NCBI GenBank assembly: GCA_900772775.1
Contig: CAAGRW010000008.1
Location: 1 to 34,461 of the forward strand
Source of the DNA: Candidatus Rifleibacteriota bacterium
GTDB lineage: Bacteria > Vulcanimicrobiota > Xenobia > Xenobiales > Xenobiaceae
DNA: 34,461 nt
Direction of reading: 5' to 3'
The position numbers were made by a program, and so were the translations under genes. Shown here one piece after another: positions 22,380-29,342 of this stretch. Numbering within the stretch: the first letter of the stretch is position 1; every line of letters begins with the position of its first letter. Under the pieces are notes generated by a model. It was not told where the DNA came from. It ran no database searches and worked only from the letters and a program-made list of their open reading frames with translations.

Positions 22380-23876
22380 TCAGCGCCATTGAGTGAATAT
22401 TACAGGGAATAAAGTAGTAAAGAGAGATCTGGGCATGGGCAAATAAGCCAGGAAAGGATAATAGCAAGCCAAAGCTGCCCCTAAAATGGCTAAGTATACA
22501 CCGATAGCAATATTCCAGCCTTCTTTATGCCAATCCATAATTACCCAAGCCATAACAATAGCCATAAGCGGTATGCCAGGCAGCATATAATATATAAAGC
22601 CGCCAGTAGTAGAAATAGCCCAAAATAGCCAAGGGATACACCAACTTAAACCTAAAAACAGCCAAATCCAACGGCGATCCTTTAAGCCAAAGTAGATAAA
22701 CTCCAATACAAAAGTAAAACCGGGCCACCAAAAAAAGATCGAGCCAAAACAAACTATGCCCAAAGCCAAACCGACACCAGTATCAAATTTAAGCCATACA
22801 GGGCGAATTACCGTAGGCCAAGCCCAAAATTGCGAGCAATAATGATGAGTAAATTGCTTGGCATTGTATCTAAATTTGACCATTACAGTGTGGGCTTCAG
22901 TTATGTGACCTACGGTTTGAGAACTGAAGCCTTCGCGCATAAATTGAGGCAAATAGGAAAGACAATAAACCGAAGCAATCGATATTGCAAATAGTAAAGC
23001 CAAAACTAAACCTTGTTTTAATAGCTTTTTGCCAGTGCCTTTTAAACTGGGGGCAAGAACAACTTGGCTATGTTCAGACGAATTATCGGGGGGCGTTTTG
23101 GCTGCAGCTTCAGCTTGTAGCGAGGCTTTATTCATTAAATTTGGCAGCAAAAGCATAAGCCAAAAAGCGATAAAAGCGCCAAAAAGGCCGTTCCATTTGC
23201 ATGCTGTAGCTATACCAAAAGCCAAAGAACATAAAGCAGCCCAGCTCCAAGCTCGCGGCGATTGCACAATTTTGGCTTCTATATACATCCAACTGCAGTA
23301 AACGCCCACTAACATCCAAAAGGCCAATACCATATCGAGCATACATATACGAGCTAGAACTATGCTCATAAAGTCAATAGAGACTAAAAATGCTGCCAAA
23401 TTGGCCAAGGAAGCTGAGCCTCTACTTAAACGCCAGCCCAGCAGAAAAGTTAGCAATACTGTGCCTTCGCCGAAAATAAAAGAAGCCAAACGCCACAGCG
23501 TATATTCACTGAAGTGGCAACCATGATTGTTGAGCCAACGACCCAAAAGAATAAAATCGGCAATTTGCAATTTTCCCAAAGGCGGATGGACGGAATTTTC
23601 ATCGACAGTACCGTTTATATAGCTCAAAGCACCGGGCGCATAATAACATTCGTCAAAATATTGCGATTCCGGATACCCTAAACGCCAGCCGCGCAATACT
23701 CCGGCAAAGATTAAAATCAGAGCCAAAACCAAACAGCTTTGCCAACTTATTTTCGGTAAAGGCAACACGCCCCAATAATTACCCAAGGCTAAAATCTCAC
23801 TTCGACTTTTCTTTAACTTAAAACGGAAAGACCTTGTTTTCTTAATCGACGCGCCTGTCCCTGGCTTAATATTCAA
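22380..23876 (-). CDS. PMT-family protein O-mannosyltransferase (GT39, GT-C fold)
   Basis: A 498-residue polytopic membrane protein with about ten hydrophobic helices. The first large extracytoplasmic loop carries the GT39 signature: ESQYFDECYYAPGAL with the catalytic Asp-Glu at 75-76, then NSVHPPLGKLQIADF. The C-terminal part (FWWPGF, PWLFWAISTTGGFIYYMLPGIPLMAIVMAWV) matches the bacterial PMT C-terminal membrane domain. Bacterial Pmt transfers mannose from polyprenyl-phosphate mannose to Ser/Thr of proteins emerging through Sec. The start is TTG with GGTGACGG upstream. A Lys/Arg-rich cytosolic N-terminus precedes the first helix. It is cotranscribed with the pseudouridine synthase gene and lies near secDF and lspA-lgt. 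Confidence 0.88.
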   Translation of the reverse strand: MNIKPGTGASIKKTRSFRFKLKKSRSEILALGNYWGVLPLPKISWQSCLVLALILIFAGVLRGWRLGYPESQYFDECYYAPGALSYINGTVDENSVHPPLGKLQIADFILLGRWLNNHGCHFSEYTLWRLASFIFGEGTVLLTFLLGWRLSRGSASLANLAAFLVSIDFMSIVLARICMLDMVLAFWMLVGVYCSWMYIEAKIVQSPRAWSWAALCSLAFGIATACKWNGLFGAFIAFWLMLLLPNLMNKASLQAEAAAKTPPDNSSEHSQVVLAPSLKGTGKKLLKQGLVLALLFAISIASVYCLSYLPQFMREGFSSQTVGHITEAHTVMVKFRYNAKQFTHHYCSQFWAWPTVIRPVWLKFDTGVGLALGIVCFGSIFFWWPGFTFVLEFIYFGLKDRRWIWLFLGLSWCIPWLFWAISTTGGFIYYMLPGIPLMAIVMAWVIMDWHKEGWNIAIGVYLAILGAALACYYPFLAYLPMPRSLFTTLFPVIFTQWR

Positions 23877-23919
23877 AAACCGTCACCTATTCTGACAAGT
23901 CTAGCCCGGCGGCCTTCCC

Positions 23920-23948
23920 TTGACTTTAGAAGCTATCGATCATAAAAT
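23920..23948 (+). promoter_or_regulatory. Promoter of the tRNA-Arg gene
   Basis: TTGACT (23920-23925) and TAAAAT (23943-23948) with a 17-base spacer lie directly upstream of the tRNA, giving a start near 23955. The divergent mannosyltransferase gene begins 44 bases to the left. Confidence 0.7.
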
Positions 23949-23962
23949 AACGCGAGTAATGT

Positions 23963-24038
23963 GTCTCCGTAGCTCAGGGGATAGAGCACTCGCCTCCTAA
24001 GCGAGGGGCCGTGCGTTCAAATCGCACCGGGGACGCCA
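23963..24038 (+). tRNA. tRNA-Arg (anticodon CCT)
   Basis: A complete 76-nt cloverleaf. The acceptor GTCTCCG (23963-23969) pairs with CGGGGAC (24028-24034). The D stem is GCTC/GAGC, the anticodon stem CTCGC/GCGAG with loop CTCCTAA (anticodon CCT, reading AGG), and the T arm GTGCG-TTCAAAT-CGCAC. The 3' CCA is encoded. I see no integrase or repeated tRNA end nearby, so it is not an obvious integration site. Confidence 0.97.
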
Positions 24039-24061
24039 ATTAAGGCAATGTTCTCTAAAAA

Positions 24062-24097
24062 AAATAAACCGTTCCACTGGGAGCGGTTTATTTTTTT
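24062..24097. terminator. Bidirectional terminator between tRNA-Arg and lgt
   Basis: AAATAAACCG (24062-24071) pairs with CGGTTTATTT (24084-24093), with T runs on both sides. It ends the tRNA transcript and the minus-strand lspA-lgt transcript. Confidence 0.85.
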
Positions 24098-24116
24098 GTT
24101 GACTTTCAGACGAGCC

Positions 24117-24941
24117 TTAATTTTTACTTTCTTTAGCTACAGTAGAAGCAACTTCTTCTTTTTCTGTATTTTTAGCCGGAGGTACGGCCAAAGCGGCTTT
24201 TCCAAACACTCCATTGGCGCCCAATAAAGCTACAACAAACATTGCTAAGCAAAACCATTGAGCTAAAGAGAAACATCCTAAACTTTTGCCATCACGGAAA
24301 AACTCGGTGCAAAAGCGTATCAAAGCGTAACCACTAACGCCGACCCAAAAAGTTTGGCCCTGAAATTTGGCTTTCTTATTGAAAAACCATAAACAAAAAG
24401 CCATAAGAAGCAAATCAAGCACAAGCTCATAAATTTGCGAAGGGTGACGAGGGAAAGCTCCCAAGGCACTGTTGGCGGGATAATGAATAGCCCAAAGCAA
24501 TCCTTCAGAACAAACCTTGCCGGCGCAGCATCCTTGGGCTACACAACCTAGACGCCCCAAAGCCATTCCCCAAAGCAGCGGCGCAGTATATATATCTACG
24601 CAAAACCAAGGCGAGAGCTTATAGCGACGGCAAAGCAAAGCCAAAGCCAAATTGCCAAAGATAATGGCTCCTATAATGGTGATGCCGCCAGTGCGAAAAT
24701 TTAAAACGCTCCACCAGTTATCGGCAAAAGTTTCGGGACGCTGAATAACATAGCCTAACCTAGCACCTATAAGCCCAATAATTACAGCCCATAACCCAAT
24801 ATCGGCTATATCCAAAAAATCCCAGCCACGCTTGGCAGCCAAATAACCGGCGAAATAGAGACCGCTGGAAATAGCTACGGCCAAAATCATACCGTAAGTA
24901 TAAATGGGGAAATTGCCTATCTGGAAAAGAATGGGATGCAC
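24117..24941 (-). CDS. lgt: Prolipoprotein diacylglyceryl transferase
   Basis: A 274-residue inner-membrane enzyme that adds diacylglycerol to the lipobox cysteine of prolipoproteins. Family segments: an N-terminal FPIYTYGMILAVAISSGLYFAG, VIIGLIGARLGYVIQR, GGITIIGAIIFG, GMALGRLGCVAQGCCAGK (the variant with GCC rather than the proteobacterial NFxN form) and RHPSQIYELVLDLLL. Seven hydrophobic helices fit the known topology. A charged Lys/Glu-rich tail of about 20 residues extends past the last helix. The gene follows lspA by 41 bases, so two consecutive steps of lipoprotein maturation are encoded together. Confidence 0.96.
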   Translation of the reverse strand: MHPILFQIGNFPIYTYGMILAVAISSGLYFAGYLAAKRGWDFLDIADIGLWAVIIGLIGARLGYVIQRPETFADNWWSVLNFRTGGITIIGAIIFGNLALALLCRRYKLSPWFCVDIYTAPLLWGMALGRLGCVAQGCCAGKVCSEGLLWAIHYPANSALGAFPRHPSQIYELVLDLLLMAFCLWFFNKKAKFQGQTFWVGVSGYALIRFCTEFFRDGKSLGCFSLAQWFCLAMFVVALLGANGVFGKAALAVPPAKNTEKEEVASTVAKESKN

Positions 24942-24982
24942 CTAGAGACCTCCAAGGCCGATAGCTAAAAATTTATAAAAAA

Positions 24983-25615
24983 CTAGACTTGAGACGGTGG
25001 CAATTTGGCTTCTATTGTCTCTGTAACTTCTGTCAGAGGCGCAGCATCAGAAGCTGTAGTAGAAGACTCGCTCTCCTCTATCTCGATTGCCGCTTTATCT
25101 TCTACTTGATCGGCCTCAGCAGGCGTTTTGTCCTCGATAGCTTTGGCCGAACTTTGTCCCACCATAATTACTTCTATAAAGAGTAAAGAGACTCCAACAG
25201 TTAAAGCAATATCAGCCACATTAAATACCGGCCACCAGCGCAAATCTAAGAAATCTACTACATATCCAAAACGAATACGATCGATAAGATTGCCAATAGC
25301 ACCGCCAAAAATAAGCGAAGCGGACACAAAACTAAGTTTGCCCAGTTCTTTTATATCTTCAAAGAAGTAAAGGACACAAGTGACAGCTATAGCCGCAGCG
25401 ATTATAAAAAAAAGCTTCTGATGTTGGAAAATTCCAAAAGCACCACCAAAATTCTGCACATAAGTTAATTGGATAAATTTTACCGGCAGTTCGATGGTCT
25501 CATGAAGAGCCATACGAGTATAGACTAGATACTTAGTATAAAAATCAGCCGCTATTACTAATATGGCTATAATAAATAAGTTGATCCTGGTCAAAAAAGC
25601 GCACGCCCTTCCCAA
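24983..25615 (-). CDS. lspA: Signal peptidase II with acidic C-terminal extension
   Basis: Up to 210 residues; the inner-membrane aspartyl protease that removes the signal peptide of lipidated prolipoproteins. Motifs: QNFGGAFGIF, GGAIGNLIDRIRFGYVVDFLDL with Asp 121, and VFNVADIAL with Asp 135, the expected catalytic pair. Typical LspA is 150-170 residues. Here about 55 extra residues, very acidic and Ser/Thr-rich (EDKTPAEADQVEDKAAIEI and ESESSTTASDAA), follow the last membrane helix. The frame opens at TTG 25615; a TTG seven codons later, with AAGGG upstream, is an equally plausible start. It is the first gene of lspA-lgt; a TATAAT box at 25750-25755 may be its promoter. Confidence 0.94.
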   Translation of the reverse strand: MGRACAFLTRINLFIIAILVIAADFYTKYLVYTRMALHETIELPVKFIQLTYVQNFGGAFGIFQHQKLFFIIAAAIAVTCVLYFFEDIKELGKLSFVSASLIFGGAIGNLIDRIRFGYVVDFLDLRWWPVFNVADIALTVGVSLLFIEVIMVGQSSAKAIEDKTPAEADQVEDKAAIEIEESESSTTASDAAPLTEVTETIEAKLPPSQV

Positions 25616-25832
25616 AAAAAGTCATCCTTCAATTTTCGGCATAAACGCAACAAAAACAAAACACAAAAACCGCCGAAAAAGAACAAGAACCTGACCACAG
25701 CCAAAACCGAGGCCAAATTCTTGAGGCAGACTTACCTAAACTAAAAATTATTATATGGAAAAGAAGCTTACCCTCTCCCCTTTTTTGTGGAGGAACCAAT
25801 ATGGCACCACTCACTTCTTTCCACTGACAATT

Positions 25833-26078
25833 CTAACTGTGCGGAGGTATAAGCGGCTTTACTTGTTCGGAAAAGAAACCAATCACTCCATCACGTAAAC
25901 GAGCCTTGTCTTCGCTGCCCAAAGAAGAATAGATATAATATCCGGATAAAGCCACAGCAGCGCCTAAACAAGCTACACCTATAAGCTTAGCGGGAGTAAA
26001 AGGAGTACTCTCACCGGGACGACGCTCATCTCCAAAATCGAGATCGTCTAAGCTCATTCTTTCTATGAATTCAGTCAT
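25833..26078 (-). CDS. Small single-span membrane protein
   Basis: An 81-residue protein starting at the ATG at 26076-26078, which has a strong GGAGGAG site eight bases upstream; a longer frame from 26138 is less likely. The acidic N-terminus (MTEFIERMSLDDLDFGDERRPGES) is followed by one hydrophobic helix (LIGVACLGAAVALSGYYIYSSLG) and an amphipathic C-terminal segment (RDGVIGFFSEQVKPLIPPHS). I do not recognise the family. It lies downstream of prp where rpmA (ribosomal protein L27) would be expected, separated by a 167-base spacer with a hairpin, so it may belong to the rplU-prp transcript. Confidence 0.65.
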   Translation of the reverse strand: MTEFIERMSLDDLDFGDERRPGESTPFTPAKLIGVACLGAAVALSGYYIYSSLGSEDKARLRDGVIGFFSEQVKPLIPPHS

Positions 26079-26147
26079 GTTTCTCCTCCTTCTGTCCGTT
26101 GAAGTTTGAAAACTAAGCAAACTAAGCTTCTTGGCCACTTCACTGAC

Positions 26148-26189
26148 AGATAAAGCAATTCCTTTAAGAACAAGCGCTACGCTTTATCT
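26148..26189 (-). repeat. Inverted repeat between prp and the small membrane protein gene
   Basis: AGATAAAGC (26148-26156) and GCTTTATCT (26181-26189) are exact inverted repeats around a 24-base spacer. There is no T tract, so it is probably not a terminator; an mRNA-stabilising or processing hairpin or a protein-binding site is possible. Confidence 0.5.
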
Positions 26190-26245
26190 TCAGCAAATGA
26201 AAGACTCAACTTTCCAATGGAAATAGAATCTTACCTAATATTCTT

Positions 26246-26671
26246 TCAATCTTCGGCTTCTGAGAGATATTGATCGCTAAGCTCGTTTTCTGCTTCGGCT
26301 TCAGCCATAAATTCTTCAGCCGTAGGGAAAGTTTCTTCTTGAGCAAACGTTTGCACAGACAAAAAGCCTTCGTTGTAGTGGGCTAGCTCCCGCAAAGCTT
26401 CCACAGCAGTACACAAAAGCACTTGGGCCTTATCTTCGGCTTCAGAGCTCATAGGCTCAAGCCTTATATAGAAGAGACCGCGACTTTCCCGCAAAAAAAC
26501 AGAAGCCCTAACCACTCGCTCAAGGCCAATGGCTAGGGCACCGCATAGAGCAGAAACACCCGCGCATAAAAGATCTTCGCCTCCGTCTTCTACGGTGAGT
26601 CCTGCATGTCCAAGACAGGCGAAAACTTTTATCCGACCACGGGTATCGGTCTGCAGACTAACCCGGATCAA
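26246..26671 (-). CDS. prp: Ribosomal-processing cysteine protease Prp
   Basis: A 141-residue YsxB/Prp family protease. Catalytic residues are visible as G-H22-A-G and D-L-L-C36-A-G-V-S-A-L, matching the GHAG and VCAAVSAL motifs of the family. Prp removes an N-terminal extension from ribosomal protein L27 in Firmicutes and some other phyla that make L27 in a precursor form. It follows rplU by six bases, as in those bacteria. The last 35 residues are strongly acidic (EEFMAEAEAENELSDQYLSEAED), an extension most homologues of about 110 residues lack. The usual next gene, rpmA, is not present. Confidence 0.92.
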   Translation of the reverse strand: MIRVSLQTDTRGRIKVFACLGHAGLTVEDGGEDLLCAGVSALCGALAIGLERVVRASVFLRESRGLFYIRLEPMSSEAEDKAQVLLCTAVEALRELAHYNEGFLSVQTFAQEETFPTAEEFMAEAEAENELSDQYLSEAED

Positions 26672-26677
26672 TAGAGG

Positions 26678-26992
26678 TTAGTTCCTAATCTCACCAATAT
26701 GCAAAGTGGTGTAATAATGGCGGGATCCGGTCTTCACACGACGGCGCTTGCGCTTCGCATACTTGAAGACTAACACTTTGCGCTCTCTGTGCTGCTCAAC
26801 GATACGAGCGGACACGACGGCACCGGCAACAGTAGGATTACCGGCAGTTAAATTATGATTGTCGTCAACTACGACAAGGACGCGATCCAAAGTAACTTCG
26901 GAACCGAGCTCGCCCTCTAAGCGATCTACACGAACTTTCTGTCCAGGAGCAACACGGTACTGTTTGCCACCTGTTTCTACCACGGCGTACAC
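26678..26992 (-). CDS. rplU: 50S ribosomal protein L21
   Basis: A 104-residue L21 with the full family pattern: MYAVVETGGKQYRVAPGQKVRVDRLEGELGSEVTLDRVL, a central GNPTVAGAVVSARIVEQHRERKVLVFKYAKRKRRRVKTGSRHYYT and a normal C-terminus (LHIGEI). It binds 23S rRNA in the large subunit. The start is GTG, with TAGGAGG upstream. First gene of the rplU-prp unit; a promoter and palindromic element lie about 80 bases upstream. Confidence 0.97.
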   Translation of the reverse strand: MYAVVETGGKQYRVAPGQKVRVDRLEGELGSEVTLDRVLVVVDDNHNLTAGNPTVAGAVVSARIVEQHRERKVLVFKYAKRKRRRVKTGSRHYYTTLHIGEIRN

Positions 26993-27003
26993 TGAAGTAA
27001 CCT

Positions 27004-27056
27004 CCTAAATTTTAACCCAGCGCGAAAGGCACTAGGCAACCCGCAGATCCAGGTTA
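27004..27056 (-). promoter_or_regulatory. Possible structured leader of rplU
   Basis: On the minus strand TTAACC and GGTTAA arms flank an inner GCG/CGC pairing just before the rplU ribosome binding site. Leaders controlling L21 are known in Firmicutes, but I cannot match this to that motif by eye. Confidence 0.3.
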
Positions 27057-27067
27057 AGTGAGAGGAG

Positions 27068-27104
27068 AGTCTATCACAGAACCAAACAAACTGTCAAATT
27101 TGAC
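27068..27104 (-). promoter_or_regulatory. Predicted rplU-prp promoter with palindrome over the -35 box
   Basis: Minus strand TTGACA (27092-27097) and TAGACT (27068-27073) are spaced by 18 bases. The -35 box lies inside the perfect 12-bp palindrome GTCAAATTTGAC (27093-27104), a possible operator. The remainder of the gap to the next gene (27105-27475) contains short hairpins near 27218-27270 but no gene I can support. Confidence 0.5.
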
Positions 27105-27475
27105 GTTCTGCCCTTCTGAGAAGCTCAAGACTGGGAAGCGAGCCGCTCTGCGAAAAGACAGAAACCCCAAGTCGGAATCAGTCCAGCTTGCATTTATTAA
27201 ACTGCAGGTAAATGAAAAAATATTTTCTTTTTACCAAGGCGCACCACCGGCGCTCCCTTTCAGAAGAGGGAACACTATCGCTGGCTAAGGAGTGCCGGAA
27301 CCTTAACAAAGACTAAAAAGGGCACTATGCCGTCTGATAGGATACAACAAACGCAACGATTTTACAAGAGATCAAGCGAAACAATTCCTCTACCTCAAAA
27401 TATCCAAGCAGGGATTTTTTTTCAAATTGGTAGAAAAGTTTCACGCTTAATCTAAATGAGAAAAATTAAAGTGTC

Positions 27476-28636
27476 ATGAATAAATGTAAATCATTACTTT
27501 TCTGTGGTATTTTAGCTTCTTGTCTGGCTTTCTTTAGTTGCCCAGTTTTTGCTGATTCTTCTACTTCCGTCGACAAACAATCGGACGCTGCTTCAAAGTC
27601 AAGCAACGATTTGGCTTCTTCTTTTAGTCCAGTTACTCCCGAACGCGTAAAAAAAGTACAAGAGTTATTACAGTCTCAAGTCAAAGCCTATCCCGGTTTA
27701 GATATAGGCTATTCTATTATCCACATTCCCACTTCGGCCAAACTTTCTAACCAAGGCTCCAAACAATATCCGTTGGCCAGCGTTTTCAAAGTGCCGGTTT
27801 TAATCGAAACTTGTTTGCAATTACAAGATAATGTATTGCCTTTTAATGTGGATAAACAGCTCACTATCAAAAAAGAAGACTTTTGCATAGGCAGCGGCGA
27901 GCTGATCGACGCTCCTGTCAATAGTAAAGTCACTTTGGATAAAGCGCTCACTCTAATGATCACTATTTCGGATAATACGGCTACCGACATGATCGTTCAC
28001 TTGATAGGCGCTGGCAATATTCATCGCTTAATGCGTGATTTAAACCTCAATGATAATTATATTTTTATGAGTAATCGCCAAGCTTGGTTAATTTGTTTGG
28101 GCAAAGGCAGCTTGCTTAAAAGTGACAATCCCGATGAAATTGCCAATACTTGGAAGCAACTTACTCCCAGACAGCGCTTGGCTTTAGCTAAAGAGGTAGA
28201 AGAAGACAACAAAAATTTAAGCAAAAGCCAATTTCAAGCTTTAGAAGATCGCTCCGGAGCCAGATATACTTTTACCCAACAGAGACACGTAGCCGAAACG
28301 GTAGACAACCAAAGCTCGCCTGACGATTTTTCTATGTTGTTGAGCAAATTGTGGCGCCAGGAAATTTTGGCCCCCGATTGGACAGACTACGCCCTTTCTA
28401 TTTTGGCCGCTCAGGAATACAATTCACGTATACCTCGCTATTTACCTAAAGGTACCAAAACTTATCACAAAACCGGCACTATTAGCGGAGTTGTCAATGA
28501 TAGTGGTATTATTATCAGTAAACGCGGCAATCCCTTAGCAATTACAGTTTTTGTTAAAAACGTCGGTTGCGGCCAAAATGATACGGCTGCCCAAGCCATT
28601 GGCCATCTGAGCAAAATTGCCTGGGACAACCTTTAA
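27476..28636 (+). CDS. Secreted class A beta-lactamase-like serine hydrolase, probably non-hydrolytic
   Basis: A 386-residue exported protein (signal peptide MNKCKSLLFCGILASCLAFFSCPVFA). It has the serine acyl-enzyme fold of class A beta-lactamases and related penicillin-interacting proteins: S102-V-F-K105 (SxxK), S165-D166-N167 (SDN) and K332-T333-G334 (KTG). However, I find no ExxLN omega-loop motif where the deacylating Glu166 of beta-lactamases should be. The SDN-to-KTG distance is 167 residues, about 60 more than in TEM; the insert is charged and helical (QLTPRQRLALAKEVEEDN). It may therefore bind or process peptidoglycan rather than confer resistance. There is no good ribosome binding site. 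Followed 33 bases later by gmhA. Confidence 0.82.
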   Translation: MNKCKSLLFCGILASCLAFFSCPVFADSSTSVDKQSDAASKSSNDLASSFSPVTPERVKKVQELLQSQVKAYPGLDIGYSIIHIPTSAKLSNQGSKQYPLASVFKVPVLIETCLQLQDNVLPFNVDKQLTIKKEDFCIGSGELIDAPVNSKVTLDKALTLMITISDNTATDMIVHLIGAGNIHRLMRDLNLNDNYIFMSNRQAWLICLGKGSLLKSDNPDEIANTWKQLTPRQRLALAKEVEEDNKNLSKSQFQALEDRSGARYTFTQQRHVAETVDNQSSPDDFSMLLSKLWRQEILAPDWTDYALSILAAQEYNSRIPRYLPKGTKTYHKTGTISGVVNDSGIIISKRGNPLAITVFVKNVGCGQNDTAAQAIGHLSKIAWDNL

Positions 28637-28669
28637 TTCTTTATATTGAAAAAGGAAACAAAAAATTCA

Positions 28670-29248
28670 ATGAGTGCAAATTGGAATAAACTTATTCAGA
28701 CTTCTTTGCAAGAATCTATAGACACTAAACAGAGGCTGCTCCAAGATACCGAGGCCATCAATAAAGCCGGTCAAATGTTGGTAAAATGTTTACGCGAAGG
28801 TCATTGTGTATTTTTGGCCGGTAATGGAGGCAGTGCAGCCGACGCTCAACATATTGCTACCGAATTGGTAGGCCGCTTCGAGCATGATAATCAGTTGCCA
28901 GCCATAGCTTTAACGACTGATACTTCATGTTTAACCGCCTTGGCCAACGATTTCGGTTATGACACGGTTTTTTCTCGTCAAGTCAATGCTTTAATGCGTC
29001 CAGGTGATGTGCTGATTGCCATTTCCACTTCAGGCAATTCCCAATGTATCAATTTAGCTGCCGAATGCGCTCACCAAAAAGGCGGTTTAGTTATAGGACT
29101 TACTGGTAAAGACGGCGGCACTTTAAAAAATATCAGCGATGTGGCTATAGTAGTGCCCTCTAAGCGCACTTGTCGTATTCAGGAAAGCCATATTGCCATA
29201 GGCCATATCCTCTGCGAAATTATCGAAGCAGACCTTTACCAAAGCTAA
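28670..29248 (+). CDS. gmhA: Sedoheptulose-7-phosphate isomerase (GmhA-like SIS-domain protein)
   Basis: A 192-residue SIS-domain isomerase, the first enzyme of ADP- or GDP-heptose synthesis for lipopolysaccharide core or other glycans. Signatures: VFLAGNGGSAADAQHIATELVGRF with the active-site Ser and His, LTTDTSCLTALANDFGYDTVFSRQV, the phosphate-binding STSGNS and QESHIAIGHILCEIIE with the metal-ligand Glu and His pair. Length equals that of Escherichia coli GmhA (192). I chose the ATG at 28670, preceded by AAGGA at a rather long distance; a TTG at 28646 is possible. Downstream is the 918-residue membrane protein, which supports a glycan role. Confidence 0.92.
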   Translation: MSANWNKLIQTSLQESIDTKQRLLQDTEAINKAGQMLVKCLREGHCVFLAGNGGSAADAQHIATELVGRFEHDNQLPAIALTTDTSCLTALANDFGYDTVFSRQVNALMRPGDVLIAISTSGNSQCINLAAECAHQKGGLVIGLTGKDGGTLKNISDVAIVVPSKRTCRIQESHIAIGHILCEIIEADLYQS

Positions 29249-29342
29249 TTGCGCGGCGGGGATTTTTTTACGTTTTTAATCGCTTTTCTTCCCGCCGAGC
29301 CAACTATCCATAAAAGCACCGAAAGAGACAGTCAGACATAAA

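Noticed and set aside
23963..24038. tRNA-Arg as an integration site for a mobile element
   Set aside because: No integrase, no repeat of the tRNA 3' end and normal housekeeping genes on both sides.
27058..27288. A 76-codon plus-strand frame upstream of the beta-lactamase-like gene
   Set aside because: It starts inside the rplU promoter region, has no ribosome binding site and no protein-like pattern.
29255..29296. GGCGGG/CCCGCC inverted repeat downstream of gmhA as a terminator
   Set aside because: The arms are short, the loop is about 30 bases and T runs lie inside the loop rather than after the stem, so I do not call it.
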